Shown: in pieces, positions 1 through 6,279 of the stretch
Layout of the letters: every line of letters starts with the position of its first letter
How positions within the stretch are numbered: position 1 is the first letter of the stretch
NCBI GenBank assembly: GCA_016789785.1
Contig: JAEUQE010000265.1
Coordinates: 1 to 11,066 of the forward strand
Direction of reading: 5' to 3'
Origin: Bryobacterales bacterium
GTDB taxonomy: Bacteria > Acidobacteriota > Terriglobia > Bryobacterales > Bryobacteraceae
Length of the DNA: 11,066 bases
Position numbers and translations under genes: made by a program
The notes under the pieces: model-generated
What the model was told of the DNA's origin: nothing
The model's database searches: none
The model's input: only the letters and a program-made list of their open reading frames with translations

Positions 1-566
1 TCGTGTTTCTTGCAGGCGGCAATGAAGCGCTGAACACTGAGCGAATCGCGCGACTCGTCCGGAATCAGCTTGCCATCGGGAAGCTGCGGCAATCCTTCGT
101 TGCGCCCGCTGACACGAAACATCGGCTCCACACGGTCGTAGAAGGGCGCGAGATCGGCCAGCGACACGGGCCAGTTCTCACCATAGCCATCATGATCCTT
201 GCCCTTGAACTCATAGTCGCTGAGCCGCCACGATGCCCGTCCCCATCGCAGCGTCTTGCCGCCGACGGCGCGGATGCGCACCCAGTAGTAGGGATCGCCT
301 GGCGGATAGGAATACGGATTCTGCTTCTCGTCAATCCACAGGTTCGCGTCAAACTCGGAGGCTTGCGTGATGTGCGGAAAGCGTCCCGGCTTGTTGAAGC
401 CGCGATAGGGCAGTTCGTACACGGGCTTCATCACACGTTGCTTGTCGTAGTCGATGAGCGGGCCGGCGTCGAGCATCAGACAGTCGGCGCCATTGCGGGC
501 CAGCACCCATGCGGCCATGCCGCCGCCTGCTCCGGAGCCGATAATCAATACGTCGTAGGTCTTCAC
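1..566 (-). CDS. GMC-family FAD-dependent oxidoreductase, N-terminal part (3' end outside the window)
   Basis: Flavin-dependent dehydrogenase of the glucose-methanol-choline family, probably oxidising a sugar or polyol and passing electrons to a cytochrome or quinone. The first 188 residues are present. They begin [16 protein letters not shown], with the dinucleotide-binding GxGxxG at residues 10-15 and Asp33 at the end of the second strand for the FAD ribose. VGGKTLRWG at 101-109 matches the FAD-contacting GMC region. The start is a GTG at 566, chosen because AGAAGGA lies 6 bases upstream and the Rossmann strand begins at once. There is no signal peptide of its own, so export would depend on the small-subunit partner encoded 24 bases upstream. 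The arrangement matches gluconate 2-dehydrogenase, sorbitol dehydrogenase and FAD-glucose dehydrogenase complexes. The substrate cannot be told from this fragment. Family call is firm. Confidence 0.93.
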   Translation of the reverse strand, partial: MKTYDVLIIGSGAGGGMAAWVLARNGADCLMLDAGPLIDYDKQRVMKPVYELPYRGFNKPGRFPHITQASEFDANLWIDEKQNPYSYPPGDPYYWVRIRAVGGKTLRWGRASWRLSDYEFKGKDHDGYGENWPVSLADLAPFYDRVEPMFRVSGRNEGLPQLPDGKLIPDESRDSLSVQRFIAACKKH

Positions 567-572
567 GGGAGT

Positions 573-579
573 TCCTTCT
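573..579 (-). promoter_or_regulatory. Ribosome binding site fixing the GTG start of the GMC gene
   Basis: On the minus strand AGAAGGA precedes the GTG codon at 564-566, with 6 bases between the AAGGA core and the start. No ATG lies nearby in this frame, so this site is the main evidence for the unusual start codon. It lies in the 24-base gap after the stop codon of the small-subunit gene. Confidence 0.7.
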
Positions 580-590
580 GCCGGCTGCGC

Positions 591-1163
591 TCAGTCGAGA
601 GGCAGCCAGTAAGCGCCCATCCCACCCGCGGAGCGGGAACGCTTCGACATCGCTTCGGCGAACGGGCGGGAGTTCGCTGTTGCCTGAAGCAGATCCTCCT
701 TCGCTTCGCGTAGAAAGCGCTCCTGCGGATCTTTCGCAGCGTGATAGCTCCAAGGACGCGACAACGGCTCAAGGAACTGCTTCGCTTCGGCGGGAGTCAA
801 TTCGGCAAACGGCTTTCCGAGACGCTTCTGCGATTCGCCGTGAAGCGCGTTGAGACCCTGCTGGAAGAGGATCTTGCGTTCGGAAGCGGACTGCGACAGC
901 AGGAAATCGAGAAACTCCACTGCGCCCGCTTCCACGGCGCCGGGACGATCGTCTGCCTTGGGCACCAGGATATTCGCGAGATTGCGGAACGTCGCCAGTT
1001 GGAGCGGCGTGAGCAGCCGCGTCCTTCCCTGCGCCACGGCATCGCCACCGGTTTCGCGCAACTTCGGCATCTCGTCGGAGGAGGCGTTTTGCGAGTTGTA
1101 CTGCGCGGCTGCGGGAGCCACGGGCAGCAGTGTCATCGCATGCAGCAAACGGCGTCGTCTCAT
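591..1163 (-). CDS. Gluconate 2-dehydrogenase subunit 3 family protein (Tat-type small subunit of a GMC dehydrogenase)
   Basis: Small (gamma) subunit of a membrane-associated flavoprotein dehydrogenase, 190 residues. In this family it helps fold the GMC catalytic subunit and carries it through the Tat pathway. The N-terminus MRRRRLLHAMTLLPVAPAAAQ has a run of arginines, a short hydrophobic stretch and an AAAQ cleavage-like end, which fits a Tat-type signal. Residues 50-140 (LLTPLQLATFRNLANILVP, then a conserved Asp/Gly/Ala segment and LTPAEAKQFL) have the form of the subunit 3 domain. The reading frame is open further upstream to 1394, but that stretch overlaps selB in another frame. The ATG at 1163 begins the signal sequence and has GAAGG about 9 bases upstream. 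The gene sits between selB (34-base gap) and the GMC gene (24-base gap), so the three are probably cotranscribed. Its TGA stop is in the same frame as the GMC start. Confidence 0.87.
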   Translation of the reverse strand: MRRRRLLHAMTLLPVAPAAAQYNSQNASSDEMPKLRETGGDAVAQGRTRLLTPLQLATFRNLANILVPKADDRPGAVEAGAVEFLDFLLSQSASERKILFQQGLNALHGESQKRLGKPFAELTPAEAKQFLEPLSRPWSYHAAKDPQERFLREAKEDLLQATANSRPFAEAMSKRSRSAGGMGAYWLPLD

Positions 1164-1197
1164 TGCGGTAAGCCTTCGATCTTCGTATTCCACCACA

Positions 1198-3057
1198 TCA
1201 CAGCACCACTCGTACATCGCCTTCGCGCCGTGTCGCACGCTCGCGATCCAAATACTCCAACAGTGGAATCGCATACTTGCGCGACACCCCGGTCCACTCC
1301 TTGAACTCGGGTACGCTGAAGCGCTGCCCCTTGTGCGCCGCCAACGTTTCGCGAAGCAGCGCGATGGCGGAAGGGTGAAACAGCAGGTCTTCACTCACCT
1401 TCACCACTCGCTTCTCGCGCAGGAGAATCTGCAAGAGACTCCGCGCACGCACCGCATCCACACCGCAGGACTTCAGCACGTCCTGCGCCGCCGGCACCGT
1501 GAGGCCCGCATGCTGGAAGGCATCCTCGATCTTCTTCAGCGCCTGCTCCTCGTCGCCCTTCAGTGCGAGTTTGTGGCTGGAAAGCCGGAGCACTTCACCA
1601 TCCATCGTGATGCCCGGCGCCGACTTCCATAGGGCTTCCACAAGAAACGCCGGCGCCCTCGCGAACTCGCGGCTGCGCAGTTCCTCGCGGCTCAACCCTG
1701 GTTGCAGCGGATTCTGTTTGTGAAACGCGGCAAGCACTTCCTTCGTTCTCTGCTGGGAACGCGAAATCCACTGCTTGCTGACGGCCCATTGCTGCGCCTC
1801 GATCCACATCGCATCGCAAGCCGCAATCGACGCGGTGAGGTCGCGAGTGGTGAGGCCGGTTCGCGCAACGAGACTGGCCATGCTCATGCCGCACGCGGAT
1901 TCGCTCAACAACAGCCGCACGCGATCGATGGCAGTGCCTTGTTCCAGGACCTTCAGCCGGACTTCACCGCCCTTCAGCTTGCGTGGTGGTGCGGCGTCGA
2001 GCGCTTGGCCACCGGCGATGGTGATCACCGGCGAGAACATGCGCAGGATGAATCGATCGCCAGGAAGCAGTAGCGTGGGCTCGCGGAGCACAAGCCGGGC
2101 ATATGCGCGCTCACCAGGCTTCAACACGGCACGGTCCATCAATCGGACTTCCGCTTCAATCTCCGCGGTACCTGCGTGAAAGTGCACCGGAGCGCGATGC
2201 TTCAGCGGCTTCGCTGAGTCCAACAGGTCCAAAACACAATCGACTGATTTTGTATCGCGAAAAACACCTGCTTCGGAAAGCGTCATCCCGCGATGAATCT
2301 CCCCGTGATCCACTCCACCGAGATTAATCGCCGTGCGCTGCCCCGCCACAGCCTTGGTGGCAGGCTTGCCATGCACCTGCACCCCGCGCACACGAACTCG
2401 CATGCCTTGCGGATGCAGTTCCACTTCCTGCTCCGGCCGCACCGCGCCGGCAACCAGTGTTCCCGTGACCACTGCACCGAAACCCTTCACCGCAAATGCC
2501 CGATCCACAGGCAGGCGGAAATGCCGTGCCGTATCGCGCGCAGGAAGACTCTTCGCGATTTTCGTGATGTGTGCTTTGAGTTCATCGAGCCCCGCGCGCG
2601 TAACGGCGCTGACGGGCACTATCGGAGCACCTTCCAGGAACGATCCCGCGACAAACTCTTCCACTTCCATCCGCACGAGTTCCAGGATGTCCGCATCCAT
2701 GAGATCCGCTTTGGTCAGCACAACGATTCCGCGGCGGATCCCAAGCAGCCGGCAGATGTCGAAGTGTTCGCGCGTCTGCGGCTTGATCGATTCCTCCGCC
2801 GACACCACCAGCAGCACGAGGTCGATGCCTCCGACGCCCGCCAGCATGTTCTTCACGAAGCGTTCGTGGCCCGGAACATCGACGAAGCCGCACTGAATCT
2901 CGGGTGTCAGTGCAAGATGCGCGAAACCCAAATCAATGGAGATCCCGCGGCGCTTCTCTTCTTCCAGGCGGTCGGTATCGATGCCCGTCAACGCACGGAC
3001 GAGAGCTGTCTTACCGTGATCGATGTGCCCGGCGGTTCCGATGATGCAGTGGATCAT
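1198..3057 (-). CDS. selB: Selenocysteine-specific translation elongation factor SelB
   Basis: GTPase that delivers selenocysteyl-tRNA(Sec) to the ribosome at UGA codons followed by a SECIS hairpin. It has 619 residues, a usual length for bacterial SelB. The GTPase motifs are all visible: [11 protein letters not shown] at 7-17, [14 protein letters not shown] at 32-45 (switch I, Ser40 where E. coli SelB has Thr), DVPGHERF at 60-67 and TKAD at 115-118. EF-Tu-like domains II and III follow to about residue 370. The C-terminal 240 residues or so form the winged-helix region; the last unit ends [20 protein letters not shown], typical of the SECIS-binding winged helix. The ATG at 3057 directly precedes the first strand of the G domain; its ribosome binding site is weak and sits inside a hairpin. 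No selA or selC is seen nearby. The gene heads the operon with the dehydrogenase pair. Confidence 0.97.
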   Translation of the reverse strand: MIHCIIGTAGHIDHGKTALVRALTGIDTDRLEEEKRRGISIDLGFAHLALTPEIQCGFVDVPGHERFVKNMLAGVGGIDLVLLVVSAEESIKPQTREHFDICRLLGIRRGIVVLTKADLMDADILELVRMEVEEFVAGSFLEGAPIVPVSAVTRAGLDELKAHITKIAKSLPARDTARHFRLPVDRAFAVKGFGAVVTGTLVAGAVRPEQEVELHPQGMRVRVRGVQVHGKPATKAVAGQRTAINLGGVDHGEIHRGMTLSEAGVFRDTKSVDCVLDLLDSAKPLKHRAPVHFHAGTAEIEAEVRLMDRAVLKPGERAYARLVLREPTLLLPGDRFILRMFSPVITIAGGQALDAAPPRKLKGGEVRLKVLEQGTAIDRVRLLLSESACGMSMASLVARTGLTTRDLTASIAACDAMWIEAQQWAVSKQWISRSQQRTKEVLAAFHKQNPLQPGLSREELRSREFARAPAFLVEALWKSAPGITMDGEVLRLSSHKLALKGDEEQALKKIEDAFQHAGLTVPAAQDVLKSCGVDAVRARSLLQILLREKRVVKVSEDLLFHPSAIALLRETLAAHKGQRFSVPEFKEWTGVSRKYAIPLLEYLDRERATRREGDVRVVL

Positions 3058-3058
3058 T

Positions 3059-3081
3059 GCGTTACTTAATCATCGTAACGC
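3059..3081 (-). other. Inverted repeat in the selB leader, 7-bp arms
   Basis: GCGTTAC at 3059-3065 and GTAACGC at 3075-3081 are perfect inverted repeats separated by 9 bases, ending one base before the selB ATG. In selB mRNA it would form a hairpin that holds the weak TAAG ribosome binding site. The loop and descending arm contain a three-codon reading frame (ATG ATT AAG TAA, 3073-3062) ending 4 bases before selB. It could equally be a DNA operator between the divergent genes, or chance. The pairing is seen; any regulatory role is inference. Confidence 0.4.
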
Positions 3082-3105
3082 TGGGGCGGCGCTCGACCGC
3101 CAGCG
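3079..3105 (-). other. Second hairpin in the selB / BACON-gene divergent region
   Basis: CGCTGG (3079-3084) pairs with CCAGCG (3100-3105) and CGG (3087-3089) with CCG (3097-3099), giving a 9-bp GC-rich stem with a 2-base bulge and a 7-base loop. It overlaps the neighbouring inverted repeat by 3 bases, so the two hairpins compete at their bases. On the minus strand the tip reads GGTCGAG. No T-tract follows on either strand, so it is not an intrinsic terminator. Confidence 0.35.
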
Positions 3106-3131
3106 CACCTCGATCGTAGCTACCATGAAGC

Positions 3132-4670
3132 ATGCGCGCTCTGCTTTCGCTTCTCTGGATGGCGTCGATAGCTTCGGCTCAGCAGACCTGCACGTTCGCG
3201 CTCAACCCCACGTCGCGCACGGTGCCGGCAACGCCTGATACGATCGGCACGCTCACGGTCACCGCCTCCGCGTCGAACTGTGCCCGCACTGCTGTATCGG
3301 ATCGCGACTGGTTGACCATTTCGTTCGGAACACCCGGGACCGGTAACGGCACCATCGGCTATCGCGTGGAAGTGAATCGCACAGCCGCAATCCGAACGGG
3401 GACGATCACGGTCGGCAATGCGACGTTCAGTGTCACGCAGGCCGCCGCCGACTGCACCGTGGATCTCTCTCCGTTGTCCTCGCGTGTGACGCGCGCAGGA
3501 GGACGCGGTACGGTGCGTGTCACCACTCGATGCGACTGGAATGCGACCACCACCGCGACATGGCTTGTGCTTGCCAACCCCAGTGGATCGGGCGACGGCA
3601 GCTTTGACTATTCCTACAGCGAGAACAGCGGCACCGATACACGAATCGCGACGATCAACGTCGGCAATCGAGCGTTCGTGCTCACGCAGGATGGTGCTCC
3701 CTGCACAACCACCATTAATCCAACCAGCGCCGACTTCGCGAGCGATGGCGGCACGGGCACGGCGAACGTCGTGTCCTCATGCACGTGGCGCGCAGTGCCC
3801 TCGCAGGCTTGGATCACGCTGACCGGTTCCGACTCCGCAACGGGCAACGGCGCCGTGAGCTATCGTGTTGCGCCCAACACCGCAACGCAAGCGCGCGCGG
3901 GTGTGATCACGATCGGCAATCAGACACTGCAAGTCCGGCAGGCCGCCACGGATCTGCCTGTGATCACCGGCATCACGAATGCTGCGAGTTTCGCGCGTGA
4001 CAGCGCATCGCCAGGATCGGTAATCGCGGTGTTCGGCGCTCGACTGGGACCGGCACAACTCGTCACCGCGCAGTTGACTCCCGACGGACAGGCGCTGATG
4101 AACACACTCGCCGGCACGAGAGTACTTGTGGATGGGACGCCGGCGCCGCTGATCTACAGCTTCGAGTCCGTGGTGAGCGCGGTGGTGCCTTACAACACCG
4201 AAGGCAAACGGAGCGTGCGTGTCGCTGTGGAGCGCGAAGGCAGACGGTCCGCCGAGTACACTTTGCCAGTGGCGGCAACGGCTCCTGGTGTCTTCACGGC
4301 GGACGCATCCGGGCGCGGTGGCGGCGCGATTCTCAATCAGGACCTGACATTGAACACGGCATCGAATCCCGCCGAACGCGGATCCACCATCGTGATCTAC
4401 GCCACGGGTGAGGGCGTCACGAATCCGCCTGGAGTAGATGGCAAGCTCAATGGTCCTGAGCCTCCGCAGCCGCTGGCGCCGGTGCTTGTATCGGTGGGTG
4501 GGGCGGTGGCCGCGGTCACATACAAAGGTGGCGTCTCTGGCGTGACACCCGGTCTACTTCAGATCAATGCAGTGCTCTCGCAAGCAACACCGGTTGGCGC
4601 CGCAATTCCCGTGATCGTCAACATCGGCGGCGTTGTGTCACAGAACGGCGTCACTGTTGCGGTTCGATGA
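3132..4670 (+). CDS. Secreted protein with three BACON-type repeats and a Solibacter-type C-terminal domain (TIGR03437 type)
   Basis: Predicted exported protein of 512 residues, function unknown. Residues 1-17 (MRALLSLLWMASIASAQ) form a Sec signal peptide with a likely cut at ASA or SAQ. Three repeats follow at about 20-107, 108-190 and 191-274. Each opens with Cys and a strand, has a second Cys 26-30 residues later (C20/C50, C108/C134, C191/C217), a conserved Trp (60, 144, 227) and ends in an I-T/N-V/I-GN strand with a closing Gln. This is the form of BACON (bacteroidetes-associated carbohydrate-binding often N-terminal) beta-sandwiches, which are often linked to glycan or mucin binding. Residues 277-510 (ITNAASF, SPGSVIAVFG, ATGEGVTNPPG, GGVSGVTPGLLQIN) match the C-terminal domain widespread in Solibacter-like acidobacteria. 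The start at 3132 begins the signal peptide; an out-of-frame ATG lies 7 bases earlier and no clear ribosome binding site is visible. It is divergent from selB. Confidence 0.88.
   Translation: MRALLSLLWMASIASAQQTCTFALNPTSRTVPATPDTIGTLTVTASASNCARTAVSDRDWLTISFGTPGTGNGTIGYRVEVNRTAAIRTGTITVGNATFSVTQAAADCTVDLSPLSSRVTRAGGRGTVRVTTRCDWNATTTATWLVLANPSGSGDGSFDYSYSENSGTDTRIATINVGNRAFVLTQDGAPCTTTINPTSADFASDGGTGTANVVSSCTWRAVPSQAWITLTGSDSATGNGAVSYRVAPNTATQARAGVITIGNQTLQVRQAATDLPVITGITNAASFARDSASPGSVIAVFGARLGPAQLVTAQLTPDGQALMNTLAGTRVLVDGTPAPLIYSFESVVSAVVPYNTEGKRSVRVAVEREGRRSAEYTLPVAATAPGVFTADASGRGGGAILNQDLTLNTASNPAERGSTIVIYATGEGVTNPPGVDGKLNGPEPPQPLAPVLVSVGGAVAAVTYKGGVSGVTPGLLQINAVLSQATPVGAAIPVIVNIGGVVSQNGVTVAVR
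3189..3953 (+). repeat. Three tandem BACON-type domain repeats within the secreted protein gene
   Basis: The units lie at roughly 3189-3452, 3453-3701 and 3702-3953. They are divergent at DNA level apart from short conserved stretches such as (G/A)TCGGCAAT at 3411-3419, 3660-3668 and 3912-3920, which encode the V/I-GN turn. The repeats are therefore old domain duplications, not a recent or slippage-prone array. Confidence 0.65.
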
Positions 4671-4674
4671 GGCG

Positions 4675-6183
4675 CTACTGCACCGGCTCGTAGATCACGA
4701 ACGCGAACCTCTTCGAATCAGGCGCCCAGGAGTTTACGTTGATGGTGCCTTGTCCGCCGAAGAACGTCGTCAACACTTCGATCTTCGCCGGCTTGATCTT
4801 CTTGCCGGGCACAGGCATCATGCGGAGCGACACGCCCGGCATACGATCGTTGTGGCCCTTCGTGCCTTTCGGGAATGAAAAGAAGATCATGCGTTTGCCG
4901 TCCGGCGAGATGTGTGGGAACCAGTCTTCGCTTTCGTCATTGGTCACCTGCTGCGCCTTGACGTCGTTGGCTCCACCGCCATTCGCAGGGATGCGCCACA
5001 CGTCCCAACTCCCGCTACGGTCAGAATTGAAGTAGATCCACTTGCCATCCGGCGAATAGTCGGGTCCATCATCGTAGGCGCCTTTGGATGTGAGCCGCTC
5101 TTCCGCGCCGCCGCCCGCCGGCACGCGATATAGTTCGTACTTTCCATTGCGTTGACCGACGAACGCCAGCCACTTGCCATCGGGAGACCATCCGTGAAAG
5201 TAGCTCGGCGCCGACGGCGTGAGCAGCCGCACGCCCGATCCATCGGCATTCGCGACATACACCTGCGATTGCCGCGACGACGGACTGGATGCCGAGAAGG
5301 CGAGCAGTTTGCCATCCGGCGAGAGATCGTGGTCGTTGTTGCAGCGGTAGCCGGAATCGCCGAGGTCGATTTTCTGGAGTTTGCGATCCGCGCCATCCTT
5401 CATCGAAAGCCTGTAGAGATTGCCTTGCGTGTTCACGAGCAGGTAGCTGCCATCGCGCGACCAGTTGGGCGCTTCAATGATCCCATCGCCTTCATACATG
5501 ATGCTGGTCTGGCGAGTGGTGAGATCGAACGTGGCGATCTTGCTGCGGTAGCGCGGTGGCGGAGTCTCGATCCGCACATTCGTGAACACCGCGGTTTCGA
5601 GAACTTGCTCCTCATGCGAACACACGCCGAGACCCGCGTAGACAGCGCCGCTCAAGGGCACCGTCTGTGATCCACTCGCGGCGAGTTCACTGCCCGGCTG
5701 TCCCGTAAATACTGTGAACGTGTTGCCCCGGCGTTCGATGCGAACTCGCGTGGGCGCCTTCGCGCTCGTCTTGATCTCCTGCGTGGGACCATCCGCCGCG
5801 GCGCGGTATTGCAACGACGTCAGACCATCTCCATGCAGTGCGATATCGGCGTACGCGGATCCTGGCGACAGATCCTGACGGATCATCAGCACCGCCTTGC
5901 GATGCGGATTCACGCCTTCGCCGAGGAATCGCACATCCGCGGTAATTACGACATCACCGGTGATGCGCTTCCATGCGAAGTAGAGCGCGTCACGTGTCCC
6001 CCAGATATTCGCGCCGCCACCAGTGATTCGGTACTCACTCGACGCGGCATCGTAAGCAAGCGAGCCTGCGCGGGGCGTGACGCCGATGTCGCTTCCCGAT
6101 TCCAATACGCCGGCGGGAAAACCGGTTTGAGCCATGCAGGCGGCGCTCATGCAGGCCAACCACAGGAGAAAACGATGCAACAT
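4675..6183 (-). CDS. Secreted PD40/TolB-like beta-propeller protein with N-terminal jelly-roll domain
   Basis: Predicted exported protein of 502 residues. Residues 1-19 (MLHRFLLWLACMSAACMAQ) are a signal peptide, probably cut after CMA; SAAC is a poor lipobox. Residues 25-207 resemble the LamG-like, DUF1349-type beta-sandwich (DALYFAWKRITGDVVITADV, then VLMIRQDL and RVRIERRGN). Six PD40/WD40-like repeats follow, with cores WSRDGSYLLV (241), LSPDGKLLAF (287), WSPDGKWLAF (332), YSPDGKWIYF (376), ISPDGKRMIF (425) and WAPDSKRFAF (486), a TolB-type propeller. An ATG at 6204 is in frame, but the ATG at 6183 has AGAGGG 6 bases upstream and starts the signal peptide directly, so it is preferred. No catalytic motif is seen, so a binding or scaffold role is more likely than an enzyme, though this is inference. 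It lies downstream of the receptor gene beyond a terminator, and its stop is 4 bases from that of the convergent BACON gene. Confidence 0.87.
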   Translation of the reverse strand: MLHRFLLWLACMSAACMAQTGFPAGVLESGSDIGVTPRAGSLAYDAASSEYRITGGGANIWGTRDALYFAWKRITGDVVITADVRFLGEGVNPHRKAVLMIRQDLSPGSAYADIALHGDGLTSLQYRAAADGPTQEIKTSAKAPTRVRIERRGNTFTVFTGQPGSELAASGSQTVPLSGAVYAGLGVCSHEEQVLETAVFTNVRIETPPPRYRSKIATFDLTTRQTSIMYEGDGIIEAPNWSRDGSYLLVNTQGNLYRLSMKDGADRKLQKIDLGDSGYRCNNDHDLSPDGKLLAFSASSPSSRQSQVYVANADGSGVRLLTPSAPSYFHGWSPDGKWLAFVGQRNGKYELYRVPAGGGAEERLTSKGAYDDGPDYSPDGKWIYFNSDRSGSWDVWRIPANGGGANDVKAQQVTNDESEDWFPHISPDGKRMIFFSFPKGTKGHNDRMPGVSLRMMPVPGKKIKPAKIEVLTTFFGGQGTINVNSWAPDSKRFAFVIYEPVQ

Positions 6184-6189
6184 GGAAGT

Positions 6190-6195
6190 CCCTCT
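6190..6195 (-). promoter_or_regulatory. Ribosome binding site of the PD40 protein gene
   Basis: AGAGGG on the minus strand lies 6 bases before the ATG at 6183. It favours this start over the in-frame ATG at 6204, which has no comparable site and would add seven residues before the signal peptide. Confidence 0.65.
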
Positions 6196-6213
6196 CACAA
6201 GCATACGAGAGCC

Positions 6214-6253
6214 AAAAGACGAACGGCCCGGCTCCCGGAAGAGCGCGGGCCGT
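6214..6253 (-). terminator. Rho-independent terminator after the TonB-dependent receptor gene
   Basis: On the minus strand ACGGCCCG (6253-6246) and CGGGCCGT (6230-6223) form a perfect 8-bp GC-rich stem with a 15-base loop, followed by TCGTCTTTT. It begins 26 bases after the receptor stop codon and ends about 30 bases before the PD40 start. It should end or attenuate receptor transcripts and so uncouple the downstream gene. The T-tract is interrupted, so leakage is possible. Confidence 0.72.
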
Positions 6254-6279
6254 CATCCTGGTTGAAGGCGGATGCGCGA

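Noticed and set aside
1164..1394. Upstream extension of the small-subunit reading frame into selB
   Set aside because: The added 77 residues overlap selB out of frame, are Cys/Arg/Trp-rich, and would bury the Tat-type signal.
1198..3057. Ser40 in place of Thr in SelB switch I as a sign of a defective GTPase
   Set aside because: Ser is a conservative change and I recall GISI-type sequences in other bacterial SelB proteins; all other motifs are intact.
2293..3069. Open frame of 258 codons antisense to the selB GTPase domain
   Set aside because: The opposite strand encodes all SelB GTPase motifs; the plus-strand product is His/Arg-rich and shadow-like.
3079..3105. Hairpin as a terminator
   Set aside because: No T-tract follows on either strand, and it lies between two divergent starts where no transcript needs to end.
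4675..6183. Possible lipoprotein signal (SAAC) in the PD40 protein
   Set aside because: Ser stands at the -3 position instead of Leu/Val/Ile, while a standard cleavage site after CMA fits at least as well.
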